Assembly: GCA_963789495.1 (NCBI GenBank)
Contig: CAWBLP010000018.1
Span: 418,302 to 482,301 of the forward strand
Source: CAWBLP01 sp963789495
Lineage (GTDB): Bacteria; Pseudomonadota; Alphaproteobacteria; Acetobacterales; Acetobacteraceae
Reading direction: 5' to 3'
DNA length: 64,000 nt
The translations under genes were made by a program, and so were the position numbers. Of this stretch, positions 1-7,092 are shown piece after piece. Position 1 is the first letter of the stretch; every line of letters starts with the position of its first letter. The notes under the pieces were generated by a model. That model saw nothing but the letters and a program-made list of their open reading frames with translations, was not told the origin of the DNA and did not search any database.

Positions 1-21
1 ATATTTGGCCGACTGGTTAGT

Positions 22-66
22 AAGGCGACGCCCAAACACTACCGGATCGCGTGAGGTCCGGTAGTG
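22..66. repeat. IS-end-like motif followed by an inverted repeat
   Basis: Positions 22-37 read AAGGCGACGCCCAAAC, nearly the same as both ends of the small inverted-repeat element at 4281-4386. Directly after it, positions 37-46 and 57-66 form a perfect 10-bp inverted repeat (CACTACCGGA / TCCGGTAGTG) with a 10-base loop. This suggests the edge of an insertion sequence or its remnant whose body lies left of the window. The family cannot be told from this much sequence. Confidence 0.4.
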
Positions 67-159
67 CTGGATTTCTGGAAGGGAGATTCCGGCGCGGGCA
101 AGTGCCGTTCAAACTCGTCGGATGACAGACAGATCAGTGATTCGCGAACGGCACACGGC

Positions 160-400
160 GGTGGCCGCCCGATAGTGGCTTTGCCCGGAGAGGTTCTCGC
201 CGCCCGGCACCGAGCACTGGGAATCGGCCTGCTCGTCTCGATCTACTATGGCGGCCTCACAGTGCTGCCGCCGCTGGCAGGCGCCACTGCGGACGCCCTC
301 AGCAGTGCAGCCGCACCGATCGTCGTTGCCGCTTGCTTCTGCCTGTTATCGTTCACAGCCTTCCTTGACTACCTGGGATCGGGGCGATCGCATGCCTTGG
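160..400 (+). pseudogene. MFS transporter C-terminal remnant
   Basis: The frame running through this stretch contains ALPGEVLAARHRALGIG followed by two hydrophobic segments around an ALPPLAG-like sequence (LPPLAGATADALSSAAAP). This is the pattern of the last two or three membrane helices of CynX/NimT-like major facilitator proteins. The upstream 9-10 helices are missing and replaced by unrelated sequence, and the reading frame runs on into a non-homologous tail that stops at 477. I see a truncated, non-functional fragment. It lies beside the IS-end-like motif at 22-66, so truncation by a transposition or deletion event is likely. Positions 478-680 hold nothing I recognise. Confidence 0.5.
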
Positions 401-680
401 TCACCGTCGCGCCGAAGGTCGAGAACTCCGGGTCGTTCCTGAATTTCGCCTGGCGAGGTTCTGTCAGGCGGCACTGAATTCTACCGCACTTCCCGGCCCG
501 ATCAGGCAACCCTAACACCAACAGGATGACAGACCATTCCGCAAGTAGGCGTAGCAGGTAGCCCAGATCGCACAGGACTTGTCAGCGTCATGACACTTGC
601 AGTCGCTGACGATCTCGCCTGCCGCCGGCTTTATCCCGACCCGGCGCAATATCTGAGGTTTGTCCCGCCGTATGCAGCGT

Positions 681-1142
681 TTACCTTCCCTGCCAGGCGC
701 CCAGCAGGCGCGCCATGCGCCCCTTCGACCGCCGCTTCGCTGCGGCTTGGCGGACATCTTGTTCGGCTTGTGCAGTGGCAATGGCGCGGGTAGTTGCGTT
801 TTCAGCCTGATTCTGGGCCGCGGCCAGTTCGGCCTGAGCATCATCAAGCTTGCGAGTCAGGTCATCGAGCTGGGCACGAAGCTCGGCGATCTCGACCTCG
901 GCGGCCGCCAGTAGTCTGGTTACCCCGGCACCTTCCTCATCGTGGCCATTCGATGGTGCAGGGCGTCGAGCACGATTTTGGGCCGTGTCTTCGATTTCCT
1001 CGACAACGTGCTGCCAATCAATCTGATCGTCGACACGTTCACCTGCCGAGAGCCTGCGAAGCAAGTTACCCTGCCGCTTCGACCAAAGCAGAATGTCTTT
1101 CCCGTAGAGATCGTTGTCGCCGGACAATCTGCTGCCCCTCAT
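681..1142 (-). CDS. DUF29-type N-terminus joined to a coiled coil
   Basis: From the chosen ATG at 1142 the first ~45 residues (LYGKDILLWSKRQGNLLRR ... HVVEEIED) match the start of DUF29 proteins, a small family of unknown function common in Alphaproteobacteria and cyanobacteria. After EEIED the usual DUF29 helices are absent. Instead there is a polar linker and then a heptad-rich coiled coil (roughly residues 75-135, e.g. EIAELRAQLDDLTRKLDDAQ) ending in a basic tail. The composite looks like a deletion fusion of two genes rather than a known architecture. The frame stays open upstream to 1262, but those residues do not resemble DUF29. Whether it is expressed is unknown; I treat it as a possibly intact hypothetical gene. 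Confidence 0.45.
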   Translation of the reverse strand: MRGSRLSGDNDLYGKDILLWSKRQGNLLRRLSAGERVDDQIDWQHVVEEIEDTAQNRARRPAPSNGHDEEGAGVTRLLAAAEVEIAELRAQLDDLTRKLDDAQAELAAAQNQAENATTRAIATAQAEQDVRQAAAKRRSKGRMARLLGAWQGR

Positions 1143-1276
1143 GTTGCCCAATTGATGTGGCAAGGATGGATCAACCCGCCCGGGCCGACGCTGAGCGATG
1201 TAACGCCGCTCCGGCACCCCGACCGTTGGGGCGCCGGACGTCCGTTGCTCTGCCCAGAGCAAAGCGATTCAAATCT

Positions 1277-1675
1277 TCATCCGATCGAAATCCGCCGTGG
1301 CTGGGCTTCTTTGGCTTTCGGCAGCGTCAACGTCAGCATGCCGTCTTCAAGTTGCGCGCTGATTTGGCCCTGATCGATTTTATTGGACAGTTTGAAAGAC
1401 CGCGTGTAGTGGCCAATGTTATACTCGGTATAGACCGGCTCCATGCCTTCATATTTCGAGAAATCGATGTGCCCATCTACGCGCAGAACATCGTTCTCCA
1501 GCGCGACATTGAGGTCATTCTTCTCGACGCCCGGCATCTCCATGACGACAGAGAGCGCCTCTTCAGTTTCGTAGATATCCGTGTACGGAACGTAGTAGCG
1601 GCCAGGCGTGGTCTTCTCTTCCTTGCTGACCAGTTCCTTCTTCTCACGGACGGATAATTCCTGAGAGCCTGACAT
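1277..1675 (-). CDS. Hsp20/alpha-crystallin small heat-shock protein
   Basis: Small heat-shock chaperone that holds unfolding proteins in the cytoplasm for refolding by DnaK/ClpB. The alpha-crystallin domain spans about residues 30-130: a PGVEKNDLNVALEND beta-strand pattern and the C-terminal DGMLTLTLPKA signature (the A-x-x-x-G-v-L motif is present as EDGMLTLTLP). The length of 132 residues is normal for bacterial class A/B sHSPs. The start at 1675 is chosen because GGAGG lies 5 bases upstream; an in-frame ATG at 1687 precedes that ribosome binding site. It is the second gene of an hsp20 pair, 35 bases after its partner on the minus strand, and probably co-transcribed from the CIRCE-controlled promoter upstream of 2133. 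Confidence 0.9.
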   Translation of the reverse strand: MSGSQELSVREKKELVSKEEKTTPGRYYVPYTDIYETEEALSVVMEMPGVEKNDLNVALENDVLRVDGHIDFSKYEGMEPVYTEYNIGHYTRSFKLSNKIDQGQISAQLEDGMLTLTLPKAKEAQPRRISIG

Positions 1676-1710
1676 TGAATCCTCCATTCCACACGAGGTT
1701 TGCTAGTCCG

Positions 1711-2133
1711 TCACGCCACCTGGATCGACCTGGGCTTGTCGCTCTCGGCGCGCGCCAGGAACAGAGCCAGGATCCCATCGCGGCATTCGGCTTTCACGCC
1801 GTCCGGATTAATCTCGACGGGCAATGTCACCGCCCGATCGAAGCGGCCCGACAAGCGCTCACGCCGGTGCACGCCGGCCTTCTCGGGATAATTCACCGAC
1901 TTGCTGCCAGCGAGACGAATCGTATTGCCCTTCACCTGGACGGTGAGATCCGACTTCTTGATGCCGGGAACCTCAGCGATGACAATGAAGTCCTCGCCCT
2001 TGCGGAACACGTTCACCGGCGGATAGCTGCCGCCGGCACTTGGGCCGGACGTCAGCCAAGTGCTGGCGCGGAACGCATCCATAGCTTGTTGCAGGCTGGC
2101 AAGCGTGTCGAAAGGATCTACGAACATGGCCAT
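1711..2133 (-). CDS. Hsp20/alpha-crystallin small heat-shock protein
   Basis: First gene of a two-gene small heat-shock operon. It has 140 residues with a short N-terminal arm (FVDPFDTLASLQQAMDAF), an alpha-crystallin domain from about residue 37, the EVPGIKKSDLTVQV strand and the closing CRDGILALFLARAE motif typical of sHSPs. AGGAGG sits 8 bases before the ATG. Sequence similarity to the downstream gene is limited to the family level, so the two probably form different or mixed oligomers rather than being recent duplicates. A perfect CIRCE inverted repeat 90 bases upstream (2223-2251) points to HrcA repression relieved by heat shock. Confidence 0.9.
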   Translation of the reverse strand: MAMFVDPFDTLASLQQAMDAFRASTWLTSGPSAGGSYPPVNVFRKGEDFIVIAEVPGIKKSDLTVQVKGNTIRLAGSKSVNYPEKAGVHRRERLSGRFDRAVTLPVEINPDGVKAECRDGILALFLARAESDKPRSIQVA

Positions 2134-2222
2134 TGATCACTCCCTCCTTGGTGCTCATGGCAGGAAGCGCGCAATTCACCTCAAACCCACGCTGTCGGCC
2201 GTGCCGACCCTCTTAGTGGCGG

Positions 2223-2251
2223 CTTGGCACTCCCTGACTGCGAGTGCCAAG
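2223..2251 (-). promoter_or_regulatory. CIRCE operator (HrcA-binding site)
   Basis: Perfect 10-bp inverted repeat CTTGGCACTC and GAGTGCCAAG separated by 9 bases. Apart from one symmetric substitution this is the CIRCE consensus TTAGCACTC-N9-GAGTGCTAA bound by the heat-shock repressor HrcA. It stands about 90 bases upstream of the ATG of the first hsp20 gene (2133, minus strand). CIRCE usually controls groESL, dnaK or hsp20 genes. hrcA itself is not in the window. Confidence 0.9.
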
Positions 2252-2674
2252 AATGTTGGGAAGGGTAACGGCGGGAGTCAAGAGGAAGATATCATCGCGA
2301 TGACGGTTGGAATGATCAGGCGACGAACTCCATCATCGGCGATGCCAACACTGAACCAAACGCAGTTGAACCAGGCGTGCAGCACTGGACCGCGCCTCAC
2401 CACATCGCTCAACTGGTAGGCCACGACATGCAATGTCGCCCGCGGGGTGCCGAGGTCGGTGATGATGTTGGCAGCGGTGTCGGCGGCGCTCTCGCTACTG
2501 GCGGACAGGGTGCGTAGCACCGTCATTGCCGCGGCATCGTAGATGCCTCGGTATAGGCGGCGCGGCCACGGCTGACCTCAGGCTACGCTTGCCGGCGCTA
2601 ACCCTGACAGGGCCCGGCAAGGCCTGCCCTCAACGCTTCGGCACGATCGTCTCGATCGGGCGCCGATGACGGGG
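2252..2674. other. Intergenic stretch, no confident gene
   Basis: Between the CIRCE site and the end of aqpZ I recognise no conserved gene. A minus-strand frame of 82 codons (2278-2526) begins with an ATG but lacks a convincing ribosome binding site and resembles no family I know. Positions 2527-2674 contain G+C-rich short inverted repeats but no T-run, so no clear intrinsic terminator. Confidence 0.3.
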
Positions 2675-3427
2675 TCAGCGAGGAGGCGCGGTGACCCTCC
2701 GTTCCTCGACGACAGTGGTTTGAATAATGGCCTCAGCTTCATACATCCATCGGGTCAGAAGACCAGCGATGACCGCACCAACGATAGGAGCCAGCCAGAA
2801 TAGCCAAAGCTGCCCGATATACGGCGTCCCGGCGAAGAGTGCCGGCCCCGTGCTACGGGCAGGGTTCACCGACGTGTTCGTGACGGGGATAGTCACGAGA
2901 TGGATCAGGGTGAGGGCAAGGCCGATAGGAATGCCGGCGAACCCGGTCGCGGCGCCTCTCGATGTCGTTCCGATGATGATAAAAAGAAAGAAGAAAGTAG
3001 CCAGCATCTCCGTCATCAAGCAGGCAGCCATGCCGTACTTGCCGGGACTGAGGTCGCCATATCCATTTGAGGCAAAACCGCCCGCGACCCAATCCGGTTT
3101 GCCGGATGCGATTATCCAAAGTGCTGCCGCCGCCAGGATCGCGCCTACGACCTGGGCAACCAAGTATGGAATGACATGCTTGTTGGCGCAGCGCCCCGCC
3201 GCCCACAAACCGAGGGTGACTGCTGGGTTGAAGTGACCGCCGGATATGTGACCCACCGCGTATGCCATCGTGAGCACGGTCAGACCGAATGCGAAGGCTA
3301 CGCCGAGAAATCCGATCCCTAGGTTGGGGAACCCGGCCGCCAGGACCGCACTGCCACAGCCTCCGAATACAAGCCAAAACGTCCCGAAGAATTCAGCGAC
3401 GACCCGCCGCGACATGTCATTCTGCAT
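2675..3427 (-). CDS. aqpZ: Aquaporin Z
   Basis: Inner-membrane water channel of the MIP family. Six membrane segments and both half-helix NPA signatures are present (HFNPAVT and SVNPARSTGPAL), plus the conserved GGHFNPAVTLG loop and the C-terminal YIGQLWLFWLAPIVGA helix seen in AqpZ rather than glycerol facilitators. The start at 3427 (MQNDMSRR) is preferred over the longer frame to 3550 because GGGAG lies 8 bases upstream, and because typical AqpZ begins a few residues before the first helix. About 250 residues, slightly longer than E. coli AqpZ owing to a charged C-terminal tail. The gene is intact although its surroundings are decayed. Confidence 0.93.
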   Translation of the reverse strand: MQNDMSRRVVAEFFGTFWLVFGGCGSAVLAAGFPNLGIGFLGVAFAFGLTVLTMAYAVGHISGGHFNPAVTLGLWAAGRCANKHVIPYLVAQVVGAILAAAALWIIASGKPDWVAGGFASNGYGDLSPGKYGMAACLMTEMLATFFFLFIIIGTTSRGAATGFAGIPIGLALTLIHLVTIPVTNTSVNPARSTGPALFAGTPYIGQLWLFWLAPIVGAVIAGLLTRWMYEAEAIIQTTVVEERRVTAPPR

Positions 3428-3530
3428 GGCTCTTGGCTCCCGGCCCGTTCGTGGCATTCTGTCAGAGATTGATGAAGCTGCGTCAAGTTTCATAGATGAG
3501 ACTGCAAGGTTCGGAATCCCGCCAGCCTGC

Positions 3531-3707
3531 TCAACGCAGAACGACGCCATAGTGGATAGAATCTAACACCTGGTGCCCTCTTTTGACGGCGGCGATGATT
3601 TTGTCGGGATCCTTGGTCCAGCGAAAGGGGCGTGGTTCTGCGTTGGTTTCGGCGAGAAATCGCTTGATGGCGGCTTGGAGGTCAACGATCGAGCGGAAGA
3701 CCCCGCG
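3531..3707 (-). pseudogene. IS630-family transposase C-terminal remnant
   Basis: The last ~58 codons of this minus-strand frame (GVFRSIVDLQAAIKRFL ... DPDKIIAAVKRGHQVLDSIH) match the extreme C-terminus of IS630-family DDE transposases, which typically end in PDKIIAAVKRGxQVLxSIH. The DDE catalytic core is absent. Sequence immediately to the right (from about 3730) is panE reading the other way, so the element appears to have removed the front of panE and later lost its own front. The frame continues a few residues past the usual stop. Confidence 0.7.
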
Positions 3708-3729
3708 TTTGAGTCGAACGGCAGTTCTG

Positions 3730-4272
3730 ACCGGTTCGATTATCGCGCCGGGCGTGGTCCGGCAGTCGGGCCAGCACCATCGTATTGTTTTCGGCGAACT
3801 GGACAGCCGCATCACGCAGCGCGGTGAGATGATCCGCGATGTCTGTCAGGCCGCTGGTATCGGCGCCGAACTGTCCAGTGACATCCAGCGCGCGCGATGG
3901 GAAAAATTCATCATTCTGGTTGCTGCCAGCGGCGTCTGCGCCGCTGCCAGGCTCCCCATTGGCCCACTCCGCGAAGACCCGGATATCGCGCCGTTGTTCA
4001 AGGAAGCAATGAGGGAAGTCGTTGCTGTCGGCACGGCCCGTGGTGTGCAATTCCCACCCGATGTGCTGGAGCCATGGCGAGCGCTGTTGCGAAGCGTCCC
4101 GCCTGACTGGATTCCCTCGATGGCAGTTGATATCCGCGCTGGCCGCAGGCTGGAGTTGCCGTGGTTAGGCGGCAAGCTGGTCGAACCTGCTGCCGCGCAT
4201 GGCGTGCCGGTGCCAAGCAACCGGGCCATCAGCGCGGTGCTGAAATCCCACGCGAATGGCGCTCGGCCCTGA
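3730..4272 (+). pseudogene. panE: 2-dehydropantoate 2-reductase, 5'-truncated
   Basis: The frame encodes the C-terminal dimerisation and substrate-binding half of a ketopantoate reductase (PanE/ApbA), which makes pantoate for coenzyme A with NADPH. Recognisable parts are FGELDSR, a stretch ending RARWEKFI (the conserved W-x-K), and the tail LPWLGGKLVE ... VPVPSNRAISAVLK. The Rossmann NADP-binding domain (GxGAxG) and about the first 110-130 residues are absent, replaced by IS630 sequence. Without the cofactor domain it cannot be active. A functional panE must exist elsewhere if the cell makes pantothenate by this route. Confidence 0.75.
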
Positions 4273-4280
4273 CCATCGAT

Positions 4281-4386
4281 AAGGCAACGCCCAAACTTAA
4301 TGGAATCGCCTATCTCCGCTTCCAACTTGTCAGAGACACAGGGGCAGCGTCTGCCAATAGAGCGACAATTTTTGGGCGTCGCCTAA
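4281..4386. repeat. 106-bp element with inverted termini (MITE-like)
   Basis: The left end AAGGCAACGCCCAAAC (4281-4296) and the reverse complement of the right end, TTAGGCGACGCCCAAA (4371-4386), match at 14 of the first 15-16 positions with a small offset. The same motif stands at the left edge of the window (22-37). The 74 bases between the ends code for nothing. This is the layout of a solo miniature inverted-repeat element or an IS deletion derivative. It directly follows the panE remnant and precedes the phage remnant. Confidence 0.5.
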
Positions 4387-4422
4387 GTGACGGCGGCACC
4401 TCCCGGACCTGACCACTTTGAA

Positions 4423-4762
4423 TTAGTCGATGCCGCCGAAGCAAATCGCCTCGAACGCCGTGCCCTGCCGCAGCTCCTGCGCCGCGGCTCAGTTGTAGTA
4501 AGTCTTGGTCAAGTCCGGGCGGGTGACCAGCGCATTGCAGAAATCGTCGCCGCACATTCCCCATCACCACGGTCTGCGTGGTGAACGCGCCCTGCGAGGC
4601 ACGTGCCATCGCGCGAACGACCTTGTTGCACTGGATGCGCAGCGCGCCATCGACCGGCGATGCGTGATTGAGATCGAACGCAATCCCGGTCGCCGCGACG
4701 ATGCCGAACTCGGGCAACCACTCCAACAGCGGGCTGCCGTCCGCGTCGATCAGCAGGCCCCG
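4423..4762 (-). pseudogene. Phage major capsid protein E remnant
   Basis: Reading on the minus strand, LIDADGSPLLEWLPEFGI, then (after a frameshift near 4548) CGDDFCNALVTRPDLTKTYYN, then (after another change at the TGA near 4493) AAAQELRQGTAFEAICFGGID. This order matches the C-terminal half of lambda-gpE-like capsid proteins: D-A-D-G-S, the F-x-x-L-F-x-E-F-G-type segment, the CGDxFxxALI block and the FGGI block. Two disabling changes and a missing N-terminus make it non-functional. No other capsid, terminase or integrase gene is visible nearby, so this is a lone prophage scar. Confidence 0.6.
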
Positions 4763-4828
4763 GAGTCGCCGCAGCCTCCAGCCGCCAGCCACCACCCGCA
4801 CCCCCACACCAACCAACCCCGCCGGCCG

Positions 4829-5243
4829 CTACCCCTTCCAGCCCCCAAGCTTACAAATCCGGTCCCAATGCGGCTTCGACACCGGCATCACCGACAGCCG
4901 CGACTGGCGCACCAGCGCCAGCTCCGCCAGCGCCGGATCGGCCTTGATCTCCACCAGCGTCACCCGCCGCGGCATCGGCCCCACCGCCTGCATGTCGACG
5001 CACACCCAATCGCCCAACTCGGCGGTCGGGTCCGGATACGCCGCCCGCGCCACCTTCACCACGCCGACGATCTCCTTGCCGACATTGGAGTGGTAGAAGA
5101 ACGCCCGATCCCCCTTGTTCATCGCGCGCAGATTGTTGCGCGCCATGTGGTTGCGCACGCCGGTCCAGGGCTCGACCCCGTTCGCCACCTGCTGGTCCCA
5201 GGAGAACGCGTCCGGCTCCGACTTCACCAGCCAGTACCTGCAC
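4829..5243 (-). CDS. EVE domain protein (5' frameshift)
   Basis: EVE domain (PUA-like fold, PF01878), a small family that in other organisms binds modified bases in DNA or RNA. The intact part runs from VKSEPDAFSWDQ to the end and includes the family's W-x-G-VRNHMARNNLRAM and YHSNVGKEIVG motifs. Family members start M-x-YWLVKSEP. Here GTG-CAG-G-TAC-TGG at 5243-5232 gives exactly that start if one G near 5237 is removed, so a +1 frameshift separates the natural start (GTG 5243) from the rest; the longest uninterrupted frame starts at GTG 5227. The gene overlaps the end of the YciI gene upstream, suggesting one transcript. Confidence 0.8.
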
Positions 5244-5245
5244 CG

Positions 5246-5539
5246 TCAGGCCACGCTCTTGCCGTCCTTGAACACGGCACGATTGGGGCGGATCACCACG
5301 CTTTCGAACAGCCCGGCCTTGGCGTAGGGATCGGCCGCGGCAAACGCCTCGGCCGCGGTGCGATCCGCCATATCGACCAGCAGCAGGCTGCCGCAGGGCT
5401 TGCCGTCCGCATCCAGCACCGGCCCGGCGTCTACCAGGCTCGCCTGATGCGCCTGCAAATGCTCCAAATGGGCCGAGCGGGTCGCTTGACGCAGCTCAAT
5501 GCGCGCCGGCTTATCGGTGCAGACAATGGTAAACAGCAT
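5246..5539 (-). CDS. YciI family protein
   Basis: 97-residue protein of the YciI/YCII-related (dimeric alpha-beta barrel) family; the biochemical role is uncertain. The conserved His and Asp pattern is visible: RSAHLEHLQAH near residue 23 and the ADPYAKAGLFE block near residue 70, with the final strand VVIRPNRAVF. GGAGG stands 8 bases before the ATG at 5539. It is the first gene of a YciI-EVE pair, an arrangement seen in other Alphaproteobacteria, and is divergent from ccmC. Confidence 0.88.
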   Translation of the reverse strand: MLFTIVCTDKPARIELRQATRSAHLEHLQAHQASLVDAGPVLDADGKPCGSLLLVDMADRTAAEAFAAADPYAKAGLFESVVIRPNRAVFKDGKSVA

Positions 5540-5639
5540 GAATTTTCCTCCAGGGCGTTTTCCGGATGAGGCTTTCAGCCCACACTAGGCCAATGCCGTC
5601 CGCCTTCAAACCGTGGCTGGCTTCCAATAGGTAGATCGA

Positions 5640-6428
5640 GTGGACGCGCGTTCCTCCGTTGTCGGCCCGCCCGCCCCAGGGCGCTCCCTGCACCGCTTCG
5701 CCAACCCGGGCCAGTTCCTGCGGTTGTCGGGCGCGGTGCTGCCATGGGTGTCGGCCGGCGCCCTGGTGCTCACCGGCATCGGCCTGGTCTGGGGCCTGTT
5801 CTTCGCCCCGGCCGACTGGCAGCAGGGCGACGCGGTGCGCATCATGTATGTGCACGTGCCCGCCGCCTGGCTGGCCTCGGCCGGCTATCTGGCGCTCGCG
5901 GTCTGCTCCGTGCTGTCACTGGTCTGGCGCCACCCGCTGGCGGACCTGGCCGCCGCCGAGATCGGCCCGGTCGGCGCCGGCTTCACCGCGCTGTGCCTGG
6001 CTACCGGCAGCCTGTGGGGCAAGCCGATGTGGGGCGCCTGGTGGGTGTGGGACGCGCGGCTGACGTCCGTCCTCGTGCTGTTCTTCCTCTATCTCGGCCA
6101 TGTCGCCCTGGTGCGCGCCTTCGACGACCCGACCCGCGGCTACCGCGCCGGCGCCATCCTGGCTCTGGTGGGCGTGGTCAACCTGCCGATCATCAAATTC
6201 AGCGTCGACTGGTGGAACACACTGCACCAGCCGGCCAGCATCGGGCTGACCGGCGCGCCGAGCATGTATATCGGCATGCTGTGGCCGCTGCTGTTCTCGG
6301 CGCTGGGCTATTCGCTGGCCTTCGTCGCCATCGTGCTCGCCCGCACCCGCGCCGCGGTGATGGAACGCCGGATCCGCGCGCTGCTGATGGCCCGCGCCGC
6401 CACCGATGCCGCGAGGGAAGCGACATGA
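5640..6428 (+). CDS. ccmC: Heme exporter permease CcmC
   Basis: Inner-membrane heme-handling protein that, with CcmD, delivers heme to CcmE during System I cytochrome c maturation. Six membrane segments, the tryptophan-rich WGAWWVWDARLTS motif (about residue 135) of the periplasmic heme-handling loop and the histidines VHVPAAW (first loop) and WWNTLHQPASI (third loop), which ligate heme in this family. 262 residues is usual. GTG start at 5640, about 30 residues before the first helix. First gene of ccmCDEFGHI; ccmA and ccmB (the ABC transporter) are not next to it. Confidence 0.95.
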   Translation: MDARSSVVGPPAPGRSLHRFANPGQFLRLSGAVLPWVSAGALVLTGIGLVWGLFFAPADWQQGDAVRIMYVHVPAAWLASAGYLALAVCSVLSLVWRHPLADLAAAEIGPVGAGFTALCLATGSLWGKPMWGAWWVWDARLTSVLVLFFLYLGHVALVRAFDDPTRGYRAGAILALVGVVNLPIIKFSVDWWNTLHQPASIGLTGAPSMYIGMLWPLLFSALGYSLAFVAIVLARTRAAVMERRIRALLMARAATDAAREAT

Positions 6429-6598
6429 ACCACCTGCCGTTCATCGCCGCCTCCTACGCGCTGGGCGTGCTGATCCCGGCCGGTTTCGCGCTCGCCGCCT
6501 GGCTGCGCGCCGGCACCGCCCGCCGCCGCCTGGCCGCGATCGATCCCCGCGCCAATCGCCCCGTTCCAGGCGCGCGCCAACAAAGGAGCGCGGGATGA
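6425..6598 (+). CDS. ccmD: Heme exporter protein CcmD
   Basis: 57-residue single-helix protein that stabilises the CcmABC-CcmE complex. It overlaps the ccmC stop by four bases (ATGA). One N-terminal membrane helix (FIAASYALGVLIPAGFALAAW) is followed by a basic segment TARRRLAAID, which is the family pattern. The hydrophobic/basic profile and its position between ccmC and ccmE leave little doubt although the family has low sequence conservation. Its stop overlaps the ccmE start in the same way. Confidence 0.9.
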   Translation: MNHLPFIAASYALGVLIPAGFALAAWLRAGTARRRLAAIDPRANRPVPGARQQRSAG

Positions 6599-7092
6599 CC
6601 CGCAAGCGTCGCCGTCTCTGGGTCCTGCTGCTGTGCGGCGTCGGCCTCGGCTCCGCCACCGCGCTGACCCTGTCCGCGTTCAGCGACAATCTGGTGTTCT
6701 TCGTCTCCCCCACCGACCTGACGCAGCAGCCGGAGAACGGCCGCACCGTCCGCCTCGGCGGGCTGGTGGAGCAAGGCAGCGTGCAGCGCGTCTCGGTGGA
6801 CGGCCGCCCGACCGCGACCTTCCGCGTCACCGACGGCAATACCGCAGTGAAGGTGAGCTATGTCGGCATCCTGCCCGACCTGTTCCGCGAAGGTCAGGGC
6901 GTGGTCGTGCTGGGCACCATGCAGCCCGGCGGCTTCCGCGCCTCGGAGGTGCTGGCCAAGCACGACGAGAACTACATGCCGAAGGAAGTCGCCGAGGCGC
7001 TGAAGAAGTCCGGGCACTGGAACCCGAATGCCGGCCCGCCGCCCCCGGCAGCCACCTGGGACACCATGGCGGTCAAGCGCGCCGGCGGATGA
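6595..7092 (+). CDS. ccmE: Heme chaperone CcmE
   Basis: Periplasmic membrane-anchored chaperone that binds heme covalently through one histidine and passes it to CcmF. N-terminal anchor helix (about residues 8-27), OB-fold core with RLGGLVEQGSV and VKVSYVGILPDLFREGQGVV, and the heme-attachment motif LAKHDENYMPKEV with the histidine near residue 125. GGAG lies 7 bases before the ATG at 6595. Intact, unlike the genes after it. Confidence 0.96.
   Translation: MTRKRRRLWVLLLCGVGLGSATALTLSAFSDNLVFFVSPTDLTQQPENGRTVRLGGLVEQGSVQRVSVDGRPTATFRVTDGNTAVKVSYVGILPDLFREGQGVVVLGTMQPGGFRASEVLAKHDENYMPKEVAEALKKSGHWNPNAGPPPPAATWDTMAVKRAGG

Noticed and set aside
512..847. A 111-codon minus-strand frame near the DUF29 gene, Cys-rich at its end
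   Set aside because: It overlaps the DUF29 gene in another frame, lacks a ribosome binding site and resembles no family.
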